Shown piece after piece: positions 10,101-18,589 of a stretch of DNA of 64,000 nt; positions within the stretch are counted from its first letter, which is position 1; each line of letters opens with the position of its first letter. The stretch is from Paraphotobacterium marinum. GTDB taxonomy: Bacteria > Pseudomonadota > Gammaproteobacteria > Enterobacterales > Vibrionaceae. Location: assembly GCF_002216855.1 (NCBI RefSeq), contig NZ_CP022356.1, positions 620,001 through 684,000 of the forward strand. Direction: 5' to 3'. The position numbers and the translations under genes are program-made. The notes under the pieces are model-generated. The model was not told where the DNA came from, made no database searches, and saw nothing but the letters and a program-made list of their open reading frames with translations.

Positions 10101-10152
10101 TTGCAATTTTTTCTTTTGGCCAAAAAGGTACAGTCTGTTCATGTTTAAGCAT
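7150..10152 (-). CDS. UPF1/DNA2-type superfamily 1 helicase
   Basis: 1000 residues. About 1-340 is an accessory region. The split helicase core follows: Walker A GPPGTGKTT near 370, motif Ia LVTSQNNKAVDNVLERL, a long charged coiled-coil insert (about 440-650), motif II VDESGQ near 692, GDHKQLPP, the FRCPSMIS motif, and VASVDSFQGQEKD plus LNVAQTRAKKQL near 900. This is the AAA_11/AAA_12 arrangement of UPF1-like helicases, with DESGQ in place of DEAxQ. Ribosome binding site AGAAGG; starts 5 bp after the kinase gene. Predicted to be an ATP-driven nucleic-acid translocase forming the core machine of this operon. Confidence 0.9.
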   Translation of the reverse strand: MLKHEQTVPFWPKEKIASYPYTLALLYKLEKNYLDINWPSNGESQELVAQQIQSVKKVWLYSFKPNDTVIITLLVGKYKITLNVAKSNNKPRLWLSRIYYENNLDRQRMLQHGMILELEGIKFFSGREFGFHLESNDLRYSSGKYVTDLLELINSPWNIEGEKIKDDDITEKSLSEKEIEVLQALRDFIDSEYELESLAAKQSMPFFASSITARKKKTTYRLHYEITFDEDDYLRLTELQPSLLEILDNMRVSTEVYMEISDLNPIENRPIIYVSIEKQEKSSKIPKQSFLNLAALPTLQNVRKDVVDSLETQTTKNPWLLELAAEVYAHSPLKPQRLNIPISKFPRTDSQQKAIEIGISSKDYALVLGPPGTGKTTVILQWVKYFVAQGKRILVTSQNNKAVDNVLERLSEESDFECIRIGNENKISSCLENITLDNKAVKLQKQLFSSSDKTLKALKQQLDYLKSLLMNRNEIIESLKAIEETQSDIINNINSLNESKKMLTIVKRNILIKNNMLDNFLEKINKIKQKKWPFFKLLGHWLNNRKINFIKRRIIKLNVDLDGLEKNRIQHEEAVKDTENKFTKNHNFIKTKKETIDRYFIKISSLVDEIILPDSFNHIKTREDIQAIDKLFDKVFNIYTNLKEWFEKVKSERQQALYKILIEKVNVVGATCIGINTKSLFRELDFDVVIVDESGQIQLHNLIVPLSRSNKAILVGDHKQLPPIFSEEVIDEIKSKGSGDFVNLYRSSWFEELWKKTPEDRKIMLDTQFRCPSMISDYVSKAFYNEKYFAGAGMSKKKALLSFCPQPMVWIDTARLQKKHEKTILLDGRLVVQDNCNETKLIIEILKLSMKEKPELINNREIGIIVPYANHVKAIKKAIRKEQKQGKLLEIVLPLNELVASVDSFQGQEKDLIIFTFTRSNRQGKVGFLSDWRRLNVAQTRAKKQLIMIGDSHTLTQGADRLRALDVEFKKAMVLLKSFCYQKGSLLRASKFLNELKVSR

Positions 10153-10157
10153 AATGA

Positions 10158-10994
10158 TTACCTTCTTCTATTTAATTCCCTTGAAACTTCTTTTAAGATA
10201 TTTACAATTGAAGAAACGTTGTTAATTCTTTTTCTAACATCAAATGCTAACCCCTTCACTAAAGTATTTGTTAATTTTTGATACACATTTTGCTTTATAA
10301 ATTTTGGTAATTTGATATTCATTTCATCCCAATTTGAACAGTCAAAATTAAGGTTAAGTTCAATAGGTGCTCCAGTTAATAAATAATGTATTATCTGAGT
10401 AAAGGAAAAGACATCAGTAGAATGAGTAAGGCTGACATATCTAACAAATTCTTGTTCTGGAGAACGATAATGAGCGGTGCCCTCTTCCATATGACGTTTT
10501 TGATTTGACAAACCAAAATCGATAAAACTAACATCTCTTACGTTTTTGTTTTGATCGCAGTGAATGATGATATTTTCTGGCTTCAAATCCCTATGGATAA
10601 CTGCATAACGATAAAGTTCAACTATTTTGCATCCAATCTTCTCAGCTATTTTAATTCGATTAGCAAAATCACGACGGTTAGATGGATTTGAATGAATATA
10701 CTCGTTTAATGGAATGCCATCAATCCAGTCTAATAATAAAAAATGTTTACTTTCTTCTTGCCAATATTGATGGCATTTAGCTGTAATTCCGAATGGTAAA
10801 CGATTTAAAGCAATAATCTCATTCTTTATAATTTTTATTTCTTTAAATTCGTTAATTTCAATTTCTTTTAGGCCATAATACAAACCAAGTTGAGGGAGCT
10901 TAACTCTATAAAATGCTCGTTTCGTTTCGTTACACTTATAAATTATTTTTTCTTTTGAGTAATGTTGTGCATTAACACTTGTTGTCATCTCCAT
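10158..10994 (-). CDS. Ser/Thr protein kinase, catalytically intact
   Basis: 278 residues, essentially one Hanks-type kinase domain with no membrane helix. Seen: a lysine in YYGLKEIEI, helix-C glutamate in IIKNEIIALNRL, catalytic loop VIHRDLKPENI near 130, IDFGLS near 156, and the activation segment GTAHYRSPEQE. All key catalytic residues are present. Its start overlaps the end of the upstream fusion gene by 10 bp, with AGGTG 8 bases before ATG; a second ATG forms an ATGA overlap with that stop. The tight coupling suggests it works with the upstream phosphatase-like/NERD/pseudokinase protein. Confidence 0.9.
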   Translation of the reverse strand: MEMTTSVNAQHYSKEKIIYKCNETKRAFYRVKLPQLGLYYGLKEIEINEFKEIKIIKNEIIALNRLPFGITAKCHQYWQEESKHFLLLDWIDGIPLNEYIHSNPSNRRDFANRIKIAEKIGCKIVELYRYAVIHRDLKPENIIIHCDQNKNVRDVSFIDFGLSNQKRHMEEGTAHYRSPEQEFVRYVSLTHSTDVFSFTQIIHYLLTGAPIELNLNFDCSNWDEMNIKLPKFIKQNVYQKLTNTLVKGLAFDVRKRINNVSSIVNILKEVSRELNRRR

Positions 10995-13033
10995 GTCTTT
11001 AACACCTCTATCAGTTGGGTTATATTTGGACGATATTTAGGCGTAACATGAAGAACTTCTTGCCAAAATTTATCATTTTGAACAGGTACTTTAATCTTTT
11101 GGCACAGGTTTTTCCAAAACACGGTACTTCGTCCTTGAATTACTAATTCCTTGATTGATTTCTCAAATGGTAATTCTCCACTTAGAGAATAAAATATGAT
11201 TAAACCAAGACTGTAAATATCGGCAGCAAATGTCAAAGATTGCCCTGGTTCGTTAACCTCTGGAGCTTGGTACTTTTGTTCAAAAGTTCTTCGGGCATTA
11301 ATCGGTAATGTTGCAAGTATTTCTTGCTGACAAAGCTCAAAATTTATTAATACAGGTGAAGTATCTTCTCGTAAACGAATATTTGATAAATTAATAGAAC
11401 GATGAATTATTAATGGCTCACCTACAGATTGGATTTGATTTAATGTTTCTGCTAAATGAATGAGTACCTCAATTATTTTGTGCCTGGGTGGTTTCGTCTT
11501 TAACCATTGACCTAAAGAAGTATTGGGAGCCTTCTCAACAAAAACATACAACTTATCGTCGTCAATCTCTTTATCTTGATAACGTTGAACTCCATCAACT
11601 CGACTCAACCTTTTTAAAACTAGTGCTTCTCTTCCCATACTTTGTAATTCACTTTGACGCTGAAGAGAACTTAATTGGTCTAAATTAAAACATTTTGCCC
11701 ATAACTGGTCATTAAATAAATGAGCCTCAAATACAGTAAAGTATTCAGTTGATTCAGATTTAATTGGATCTAACTTGACCTTGTAGTCTCCCAAAATAAT
11801 TTCTTCATACTTTCTGGATAGTTGCAAATTACTTAAAGCTTTTACCAGTTTATTAATGTCTAAATGTGTAAGTCTTTTTTTCAACTTTTTTCCAAATCTT
11901 GCTCTACAAAATTTAAGAAGTAACTCTCCCAATTGTTCGGTTTTTGTTACCAAAACCTCACCTGCATGATAAAATGGAACTGGTAATTCTTTCCCTTTCA
12001 ACACACATCCAACATTAGCAAAATGTGATGTAAAAATAACCATGCCACTTTTTTTTAATTCAGGAGATAAATCTTTTAATTGTGTTAAATCTCCAAATCT
12101 TCTTAATGCTTCTCGAAGTTTGGTGGCTGGGTTAGATAAATAACTTATTCCAAATTCATTTTCTACAATTAAGCTTTTCCGTTTATTTGTTTCCATATCT
12201 AGGGTGATCTTGCCATTATGATCTTTTAGTTCTAGTGGAATGACACCAAATGGGTAAACTAATAAACCATCAAACAATCGAGAAGAATTTTCACTTAAGA
12301 TAGGGGGACAAGAAACAATGTGAAATCCGTCAAACACTGAGTATTTAAACAGCTCAGTTGCAATTTCTGCTAAACCACGACGTTCATGCAAGCGATCTTC
12401 TTGTTGACCAATAAATGGATTATATGGCCAACTTTGGCTTACAAAAGATTGTGAGCTTTCCATTGGGAAAACAAGAGCAGACCAATCTTGATCGCATACT
12501 GCAGGTAAGAGGTTTTGATACAATGTTCCATTATTTAAGGTTTCTGAATTCAACGACAAAGAACTCATAGAACCACTGTTTAAGCCATCACTTGCAACAA
12601 TATATTTAGTTAATGCTTTGTTCTTCAACACCTTATGTTTAATTTCAGGTGGGTAGTCACTACCTACTACAGATAAGGGGTGAATTTCATTCCCAATATC
12701 TTTGAACTGCTTAACATTTTTTTCAACACAATAAATTCGAATATTTCCAACAATATGCAGTTCAAATCCAGAGTCTACACAAGTTATAATACCCAGTGTT
12801 GCTTGAACACCATTTTTTTTGAACAAATTGTGCAGGTTAAAAATAACACTTTCAATATTAAAAGGTTCATGAGTTTGGTTCATGGTAAGCCAGTTTTTCA
12901 ACAAATCAAGACCAATCCGGGTATTTGAACCAGAAACTATATCTGCAATTATAGCTTGGCTTCCTGACTGATGTATCCATGAATAATCTCCTACGTTATC
13001 TTTGCCAGAAACATTTTTAAAGTACAATTCCAT
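10985..13033 (-). CDS. PP2C-like / NERD / pseudokinase fusion protein
   Basis: 682 residues in three parts. (1) About 1-195 resembles a PP2C phosphatase: GKDNVGDYSW, IIADIVSGS in place of the DGxGG loop, HIVGNIRIY where GDS is usual, and YIVASDGL. Some metal ligands are changed. (2) About 215-360 is a NERD (nuclease-related) domain, with LFDGLLVYPFGVIPLELKD providing Asp and Glu-x-Lys of the nuclease-like core. (3) About 410-682 is a kinase fold with a lysine (LWAKCFN), but IHRSINLSNIRL replaces HRDxxxxN and LINFEL replaces DFG. Both catalytic aspartates are lost, so this is a pseudokinase. First gene of the five-gene operon. NERD-kinase fusions are known from PglW of the Pgl phage-resistance system. 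Confidence 0.8.
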   Translation of the reverse strand: MELYFKNVSGKDNVGDYSWIHQSGSQAIIADIVSGSNTRIGLDLLKNWLTMNQTHEPFNIESVIFNLHNLFKKNGVQATLGIITCVDSGFELHIVGNIRIYCVEKNVKQFKDIGNEIHPLSVVGSDYPPEIKHKVLKNKALTKYIVASDGLNSGSMSSLSLNSETLNNGTLYQNLLPAVCDQDWSALVFPMESSQSFVSQSWPYNPFIGQQEDRLHERRGLAEIATELFKYSVFDGFHIVSCPPILSENSSRLFDGLLVYPFGVIPLELKDHNGKITLDMETNKRKSLIVENEFGISYLSNPATKLREALRRFGDLTQLKDLSPELKKSGMVIFTSHFANVGCVLKGKELPVPFYHAGEVLVTKTEQLGELLLKFCRARFGKKLKKRLTHLDINKLVKALSNLQLSRKYEEIILGDYKVKLDPIKSESTEYFTVFEAHLFNDQLWAKCFNLDQLSSLQRQSELQSMGREALVLKRLSRVDGVQRYQDKEIDDDKLYVFVEKAPNTSLGQWLKTKPPRHKIIEVLIHLAETLNQIQSVGEPLIIHRSINLSNIRLREDTSPVLINFELCQQEILATLPINARRTFEQKYQAPEVNEPGQSLTFAADIYSLGLIIFYSLSGELPFEKSIKELVIQGRSTVFWKNLCQKIKVPVQNDKFWQEVLHVTPKYRPNITQLIEVLKTWR

Positions 13034-13746
13034 TTTCGTTCAGTCACCATATTGTGAATTAAATTTGTCTAAAGACTTGTAAATATATTTATGCTTTTGT
13101 ATGAGTTAACGTATTTAGCTATTTCTAAAATTTCCAAAACAACATAAAGTTAAATCCAAGGGATATGACTTTCTTTCCTATCATGTTAACTAAACAAATC
13201 CCTCTAAATTAACTGATAATATTTTGCAGGAATAGTATATTCAGCATAAAATTGTGAGATGTTCAAAAATAACTCACTTTAATCTTCTAATAAACAATCT
13301 AACATTATGAATTTAAAACTAATTTATTTAAATTATAAATCCATTAATATTGTTGTATTTAGCAAATTTAGCATTCAAATTGGTATTATCACAATTCAAA
13401 TGTCACATTTTAAAAATAAAATTAATGGCAATTAAAATAATGCTATGCAAATCTTATTTTTCAAAAGATATATCGATTTAAAGAAGGGAAAGGTAATATT
13501 TGATCTTTTAATTTCAAAATTTAATTGAATAAAAAAATGGACTTCTAATAACAGACATCCATAGTAACTTAAAGTTTATATCATAAAAAAACTTATTAGC
13601 CATACTAATACTGATTGAGAATCAGTGGTTTATGTATTTTAATTTAAACAAATTTATTTAGGTATTTAATTTAAATATGTCTTTATATAACATAAGTATA
13701 TCTTTGGTCTAATATAATTTACATAAGTTACTAAAATTGTAAATCT
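13034..13746. other. Divergent intergenic region
   Basis: About 710 bp with no gene. It must hold the promoter of the minus-strand kinase/helicase operon and, on the other side, that of the ZIP-like gene. The only structured element I could support is the inverted repeat at 13610-13626. Confidence 0.5.
13610..13626. promoter_or_regulatory. Inverted repeat upstream of metal-transporter gene
   Basis: A perfect 7-3-7 inverted repeat, ACTGATT GAG AATCAGT, about 120 bp upstream of the ZIP-like gene. Its spacing and TGATT/AATCA core recall Fur/Zur-type operators but do not match the standard 7-1-7 consensus. A role as a metal-regulator site is inference from position. Confidence 0.35.
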
Positions 13747-14460
13747 ATGGATATCGTTGTTCAAATTATACGCTTTTCTTTTTGGTCTGGTATTACCGTT
13801 TTATTTGGTGGCTTGCTGGCCTATTTGTTTAATAAAAAAATAAATAATTATACAATTAAGAACTTTATTATTACTATTTTAATGTCATTTGGGGGTGGTG
13901 TAATTTTATCAGCAGTTTGCTTCGTTCTCATCCCAGAGGGTCTAGAAAAAACAAATCTATTGAGAGGATTAATATTATTTTTTAGTGGAAGTATTGCTTT
14001 TTTATTAATTGATAGAGCCATTGCCAATAAAGGAGGAAGTTATGCTCAGCTTATGGCAATGCTTTTAGATTTTGTTCCAGAAGCATTATCACTGGGAGCA
14101 ATATTTGCACTTGATCCCAGTCTTGGAATGGTTCTAGCAATCTTTATTGGGATTCAAAATTTACCCGAATCATTTAATGCTTATTTTGAATTGAAGAAAG
14201 GGAAATTTACAGATAAATCTATCTTCATTTTATTTTTTTGTCTCAGTTTTGTAGGTATTATTTCTGCACTTGTAGGACATTTTATTTTATCCAGCCATGA
14301 GGAGTTAACAGGATCCGTAATGCTTTTAGCAAGTGGTGGGATAATCTATATCATCTTCCAAGATATTGCACCAAAAATAAAGATTGAAAACTCTTGGATA
14401 CCCGCATTAGGTTTTAACTTGGGTATTGGATTAGGGATCATTGGAACAGCAATAGGATAA
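13747..14460 (+). CDS. ZIP-family-like metal transporter
   Basis: 237 residues with about eight membrane helices. The central pair carries the divergent ZIP motifs: LLDFVPEALSLGAIFA in the fourth helix (Asp and Glu where ZIPs have HNxxDG) and GIQNLPESFNAYF in the fifth (ZIP proteins usually have HxxPEG). Carboxylates that could bind metal are kept, but the usual histidines are not seen. It lacks a good Shine-Dalgarno sequence. Likely moves a divalent metal across the inner membrane; specificity cannot be read from the sequence. Confidence 0.7.
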   Translation: MDIVVQIIRFSFWSGITVLFGGLLAYLFNKKINNYTIKNFIITILMSFGGGVILSAVCFVLIPEGLEKTNLLRGLILFFSGSIAFLLIDRAIANKGGSYAQLMAMLLDFVPEALSLGAIFALDPSLGMVLAIFIGIQNLPESFNAYFELKKGKFTDKSIFILFFCLSFVGIISALVGHFILSSHEELTGSVMLLASGGIIYIIFQDIAPKIKIENSWIPALGFNLGIGLGIIGTAIG

Positions 14461-14872
14461 TATAATTAACAAGTTAATTGTGATCTAAATTTATATGGAA
14501 ATAAGTACTTACAAAGTTTAAAAAAAATGAATAATTAGATTCACTCAAACTTTTTCAAAAACTCTGCTTTCATGAAATGCAAACTTATCGTAATTTAGAG
14601 CTTTTATGAACAACTCTTTCTAAATTTGTCCCAGGTTGGTGTTCAAATGTCTCCATCTAGACTCATTCATTGAATTTAATTTTTATATAATTGATTCAAT
14701 CAAAATATTACTATTCATTAAGTATTTATCTGGAATAGTAAAACTTAATGACATATGAAAAGCTATCATTGTAAAAAAAACTTACAAACTTGTCTTTTTT
14801 TATAAATATACACATTTTTATAACAGGAGTAATATTTCATCAACAAAAGAATTTAACATATGAGAGCATTCT
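14461..14872. other. Intergenic leader of the first isochorismatase gene
   Basis: No gene found. The right part (14779-14815) matches the leader of the second isochorismatase copy (17889-17920), sharing CTTACA and TTTTATAAATATACA, so it probably holds the duplicated promoter. Confidence 0.45.
14779..14815 (+). promoter_or_regulatory. Conserved leader shared by both isochorismatase copies
   Basis: The block CTTACA, about 11 bases, then TTTTATAAATATACA occurs here and at 17889-17920 at similar distance from the two start codons. TATAAA could be a -10 box. Conservation beyond the coding duplication suggests the promoter was duplicated with the gene. Confidence 0.4.
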
Positions 14873-15442
14873 ATGAATAACAAAGCATTAATCGTAATCG
14901 ACTTTATAAATGATATTGTTCATCCTGAAGGAAAAATTTCTCAAGAAATAGCACCTCAAGTCCAAAAAAATGAAGTCATCGCTCATGCAAATAACGCAAT
15001 TGAGCATTTCAGAAAACAAAGCTTACCTGTCATTTTTGTTAAAGTAGGTTTTAGCTCAGCTTATATCGAACAACCTAAAAATTCACCAATTTTTGGTCTT
15101 GCTGATCAATATAAAGCATTGGAGTTAGGTGCTTGGGGAACTGAATATCATAAAGACTTAGATGTTTTAACAAGTGATTATTCTGTAGTTAAAAATAGAA
15201 TTAACCCTTTTTACAATACTTCCCTAGCAACAGTTTTAAGTGCTAACAATATAGATGAAGTTTTCATGTGTGGTGTCAGTACAAACTGGGCTGTTCACAG
15301 TGCTGTAATGGAAGCGCATGATCGTGATTTTAAGGTGAATGTAATTGAAGATGCTTGTGCTGCAGCAAATGAAACAAACCACAACGCATCAATTGAAACA
15401 CTGTCTAGAGTTGCAAATATAGTAAAGTCCACTGAATTATAA
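14873..15442 (+). CDS. Isochorismatase-family cysteine hydrolase, intact copy
   Basis: 189 residues with the cysteine-hydrolase (isochorismatase/nicotinamidase-like) fold. The catalytic triad is visible as ALIVIDFINDI (Asp), VVKNRINPF (Lys) and CGVSTNWAV (Cys), followed by the VIEDACAAAN loop. Substrate is not predictable; the family splits amides or vinyl ethers of small molecules. A copy about 95% identical in DNA at 18001-18568 is broken by one missing A. The stop is 22 bp before a small secreted-protein gene with its own GGGAG site. Confidence 0.9.
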   Translation: MNNKALIVIDFINDIVHPEGKISQEIAPQVQKNEVIAHANNAIEHFRKQSLPVIFVKVGFSSAYIEQPKNSPIFGLADQYKALELGAWGTEYHKDLDVLTSDYSVVKNRINPFYNTSLATVLSANNIDEVFMCGVSTNWAVHSAVMEAHDRDFKVNVIEDACAAANETNHNASIETLSRVANIVKSTEL

Positions 15443-15464
15443 ATGATAAATACGGGAGAAAAAA

Positions 15465-15719
15465 ATGAAAAATATAAATCAATTTGCTTGGGCGTTCGTT
15501 AATTTTTTCGCATGTTCAAGTGCCATTTTAGTTGCACTTATATTTGGAGCATTGGTCGTGTTTTCTCCAAGTTTTTCATATGCTTCAAATATTGATAGTC
15601 AATATATTCAGGACGATGGGCTTAGTTACCCATTATATCAAGACCAAGAAGTAGGTGTCGGCGTATCATGCGCACACTTTAATTCTCTAAATTTTCATTT
15701 TCATTACAACTTTAAATAA
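15465..15719 (+). CDS. Small secreted or membrane-anchored protein
   Basis: 84 residues. Residues about 9-41 form a long hydrophobic signal sequence ending FSYASN. The remaining 43 residues are acidic then aromatic/His-rich (HFNSLNFHFHYNF) with one cysteine. No family recognised. It follows the isochorismatase gene just as a different 68-residue secreted protein follows the second copy. Ribosome binding site GGGAG is good. Function unknown. Confidence 0.6.
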   Translation: MKNINQFAWAFVNFFACSSAILVALIFGALVVFSPSFSYASNIDSQYIQDDGLSYPLYQDQEVGVGVSCAHFNSLNFHFHYNFK

Positions 15720-15726
15720 TACAGCT

Positions 15727-15815
15727 ATAAAAAAGAGTGATTTATGTAAATATATGAAATATATTAATAAATCACTCTATCGCTTAACTCTTATATAGTT
15801 TTAACTAGAAAGAGA
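15727..15815. repeat. 89-bp dispersed hairpin repeat, copy A
   Basis: Matches 37104-37192 with three mismatches in 89 bases. It contains a long hairpin: GAGTGATTTAT (15735-15745) pairs with ATAAATCACTC (15767-15777), and inside it AATATAT pairs with ATATATT around GAA. It is placed between two convergent genes, so it could also act as a transcription stop. Its flanks are unrelated to those of copy B. Confidence 0.9.
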
Positions 15816-15870
15816 CCTATGCTGAAGCTTCTTAAGTTTAAAAAATAATTATTTATATAAACTTTATATA

Positions 15871-17127
15871 TTAATTTGTTGTTGGTTGATAATGATTAAC
15901 AGGACTTAAATCAGATTGTGTATCGCCACAGTTGGCTTGAACATAATAATCAAATGGACCCGATTTACCTTTAGTACTATCATCTTCATATACAAAACCT
16001 TCCACATTACCTTTGATTTCATTAGTCAAGCCAGGATAGCCATAAACATTATAACTTGTTGCATTATCTACTTTATTCCAAGTAATAGTCATAGCATCTC
16101 CATCTTCACCTGTTACAGTTGGCATCCTAGGGGCTTTACAAGTTTTTACGGGTCCTGGTCCCGTACTTGTTGTTAATGTAGCTTCAATCATATACGGGTG
16201 GTGATCTGTGATACAATTGGGAGTGCCAGTATTACCACATTCATAACCACCAGTAGAAACTAATTGAGAACTATTTTTAATGAATTTTACTTCTTGATTA
16301 TAAGAAGGGATAGTATGTATTTTAATCATATTATCAGGAGAAGCAATCGTTAAACCTTGCGCATAGGGTGATAAATATTGTTGGTCGAAAGTGTCTGGGT
16401 TTCCAGTATTAAAGTCAGCTGAAAAAACTACAGGGGTGTTCTGAAAATCTTTTCTTAATGGATTAATTATCGCTGCATAGATATTTTTTGCAAAATCGCC
16501 TCCTTGTTGCGGATCTGATCCCGCAATTGGAAAATGAGTTACCACATAAATAAGTTTTTCAGAGGTGTCTACATTTTGAAAAACAGACCAGGTTGCAATT
16601 CTTGGAAATGTACCATAGCCTCCTGTATAAGTTCCCAGATGACAGGTTTGATTTTGAGCTGTGTGACCTGATTGACTCGCAATCTTCTCACAGTTTTGAA
16701 AAATTTCATCTTGAACTGAACTACTTATATTTTTCCACCTTTGATTGTTAAACATAATAGGTGTTGCCTCATCAGAACCATTACTTCGCCCATTTCCTAT
16801 CAATGTGAAAGTGTCTTTACTGGGACTCACCGCAAGAGAAATTTTATCTTTTTCATTTTTATTATTATCGTTTGGATCCCTTTGTCCATATGGATATGCT
16901 TCAAGTCCTATGAAGTCATAATTGGGTTTATTATTAATCTCCGAAAAAAATTTATATTTGTCATCCCTTGCGTTTACTTGATTAAAAAAATTATCATACG
17001 TTTGTTGAGTTGCTGTTACTGCAGTTGGATGAGTGACCGTTCTAAAGTTAAACACATTTATTGTCATAGCTTGTGCTGATGAGGTTATCAAACCAAGCCA
17101 TAAGATTAGAGATTTTTTTTTCATCAT
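15871..17127 (-). CDS. Secreted endonuclease/exonuclease/phosphatase-fold enzyme with C-terminal FN3-like domain
   Basis: 418 residues with a signal peptide (ends SSAQA). Residues about 22-320 show the EEP (DNase I / sphingomyelinase) motifs: FIGLEAYP with the metal-binding Glu, VVTHFPIAG, VVFSADFNTGN in place of GDxN, and ITDHHPYM near 309 in place of SDHxP. Residues about 333-410 are a fibronectin-III-like domain (TCKAPRMPTV ... TITWNKVDNATSYNVYG ... VQANCGD) with a Cys pair, also found at the end of the beta-helix protein at 32366. Candidate exported nuclease or phospholipase. Ribosome binding site AAAGGA. Confidence 0.75.
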   Translation of the reverse strand: MMKKKSLILWLGLITSSAQAMTINVFNFRTVTHPTAVTATQQTYDNFFNQVNARDDKYKFFSEINNKPNYDFIGLEAYPYGQRDPNDNNKNEKDKISLAVSPSKDTFTLIGNGRSNGSDEATPIMFNNQRWKNISSSVQDEIFQNCEKIASQSGHTAQNQTCHLGTYTGGYGTFPRIATWSVFQNVDTSEKLIYVVTHFPIAGSDPQQGGDFAKNIYAAIINPLRKDFQNTPVVFSADFNTGNPDTFDQQYLSPYAQGLTIASPDNMIKIHTIPSYNQEVKFIKNSSQLVSTGGYECGNTGTPNCITDHHPYMIEATLTTSTGPGPVKTCKAPRMPTVTGEDGDAMTITWNKVDNATSYNVYGYPGLTNEIKGNVEGFVYEDDSTKGKSGPFDYYVQANCGDTQSDLSPVNHYQPTTN

Positions 17128-18000
17128 TTTTAGTCCTTTATATTTTAAGTATCATTTAAATTTATTTTTACTTAGATAATCTCAAATGATCCATTTAGAA
17201 TATTTTTCTTATTAATAAAATCAATTTCAAATAAAACCTAGCTTGGCCTAGCCTCTTAAATTTTAATTGATCTAATAAATTTCCAAAAAAAATATTTATT
17301 ATGAAGAAAAGAAACACTCAATTTAATAAATTTGTTGTGAACATTTTTTAAGCGTGACTGCGAAAAATTCCATAACAATTCCTTTTATTCATCTGAGATT
17401 ATCCGTATCTCAATTATTTTAAATATTTTCAAGCAAACCATTGAAGCTAAAAAACATAAAAATAACTAATTCAATAAGTTATGATGTTCAAGCTGAACAA
17501 ATGCTGAACAAATAATTTATGCTTTAATTAAAACATTTTTTATCAAAGCTGATCGCAAGTTAACATTTTTATTTAATTTTTTATGAAAATAATCTTAATT
17601 ATATAAATAAAAAAATAATTTATTTTTTTTATTTCGTATGTATTAAATATAGAAATTTTATGCTTAACCTTCTTATAATTTCATGCTTTCAAATTGAGTT
17701 AAATAGTATATTTAATAAGGTTTTAGAAAAATTTTCATGATAATTATCAATAAAATTTAAATGATATATGATTCAATCATACCTATTGCATATACCATAT
17801 TAAAACATTCTTAAATATTATTATTCACTTAAAAACATCTAACAGTGATTATGTGAAAAAATAAGTTATCAACGACAAATGTAAGTAAAACTTACAGTAA
17901 TGTTTTTTTTATAAATATACAATATTCTTTATTAGCGTTAATATTATCCCATAGCAACAAACAATAATTCACAATTTCAATTTTAAATAGGAGTAACCTA
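17128..18000. other. Long A+T-rich intergenic region
   Basis: About 870 bp with no credible gene on either strand. The right end (17889-17920) holds the leader shared with the first isochorismatase gene, preceded by a small inverted repeat GTAAG TAAAA CTTAC at 17881-17895. Confidence 0.5.
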
Positions 18001-18568
18001 TGAGTAACAAAGCATTAATCGTAATCGACTTTATAAATGATATTGTTCATCCTGAAGGAAAAATTTCTCAAGAAATAGCGCCTCAAGTACAAAAAATGAA
18101 GTAATCGCTCATGCAAATAAAGCTATTGAGCATTTCAGAAAGCAAAGCTTACCTGTCATTTTTGTTAAAGTAGGTTTTAGCTCAGCTTATATCGAACAAC
18201 CTAAAAATTCACCTATATTTGGTCTTGCTGATCAATATAAAGCATTGGAGTTAGGTACTTGGGGAACTGAATATCATAAAGACTTAGATGTTTTAACAAG
18301 TGATTATTCTGTAGTTAAAAATAGAATTAACCCTTTTTACAATACTTCCCTAGCAACAGTTTTAAGTGCTAACAATATAGATGAAGTTTTCATGTGTGGT
18401 GTTAGTACAAACTGGGCTGTTCACAGTGCTGTAATGGAAGCTCATGATCGTGATTTTAAGGTAAACGTAATTGAAGATGCTTGTGCTGCAGCAAATGAAA
18501 CAAATCATAATGCATCAATTGAAACATTATCTAGAGTTGCAAGTATTATTAAAACAACTGATCTTTAA
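18001..18568 (+). pseudogene. Second isochorismatase-family gene, one-base frameshift
   Basis: A near copy (about 95% DNA identity) of the gene at 14873. It has the same start context and length, but the poly-A tract at 18091-18096 has six A where the intact copy has seven. Translation from the ATG stops a few codons later (AAATGAAGTAA). Beyond the shift the frame is fully open to the normal end and keeps the Lys and Cys active-site segments. Substitutions are mostly silent, so the shift is recent, reversible, or a sequence error. Confidence 0.85.
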
Positions 18569-18589
18569 TAACTAAGAAGGAGTTAAACG

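Noticed and set aside
15727-15815. Integron attC site
   Set aside because: The repeat forms a hairpin and has a GCTTAAC-like core, but the matching GTTRRRY core is not present and no cassette structure surrounds it.
16741-17079. 112-residue plus-strand frame inside the exported EEP gene
   Set aside because: Antisense shadow without start signals; the minus-strand gene has clear catalytic motifs.
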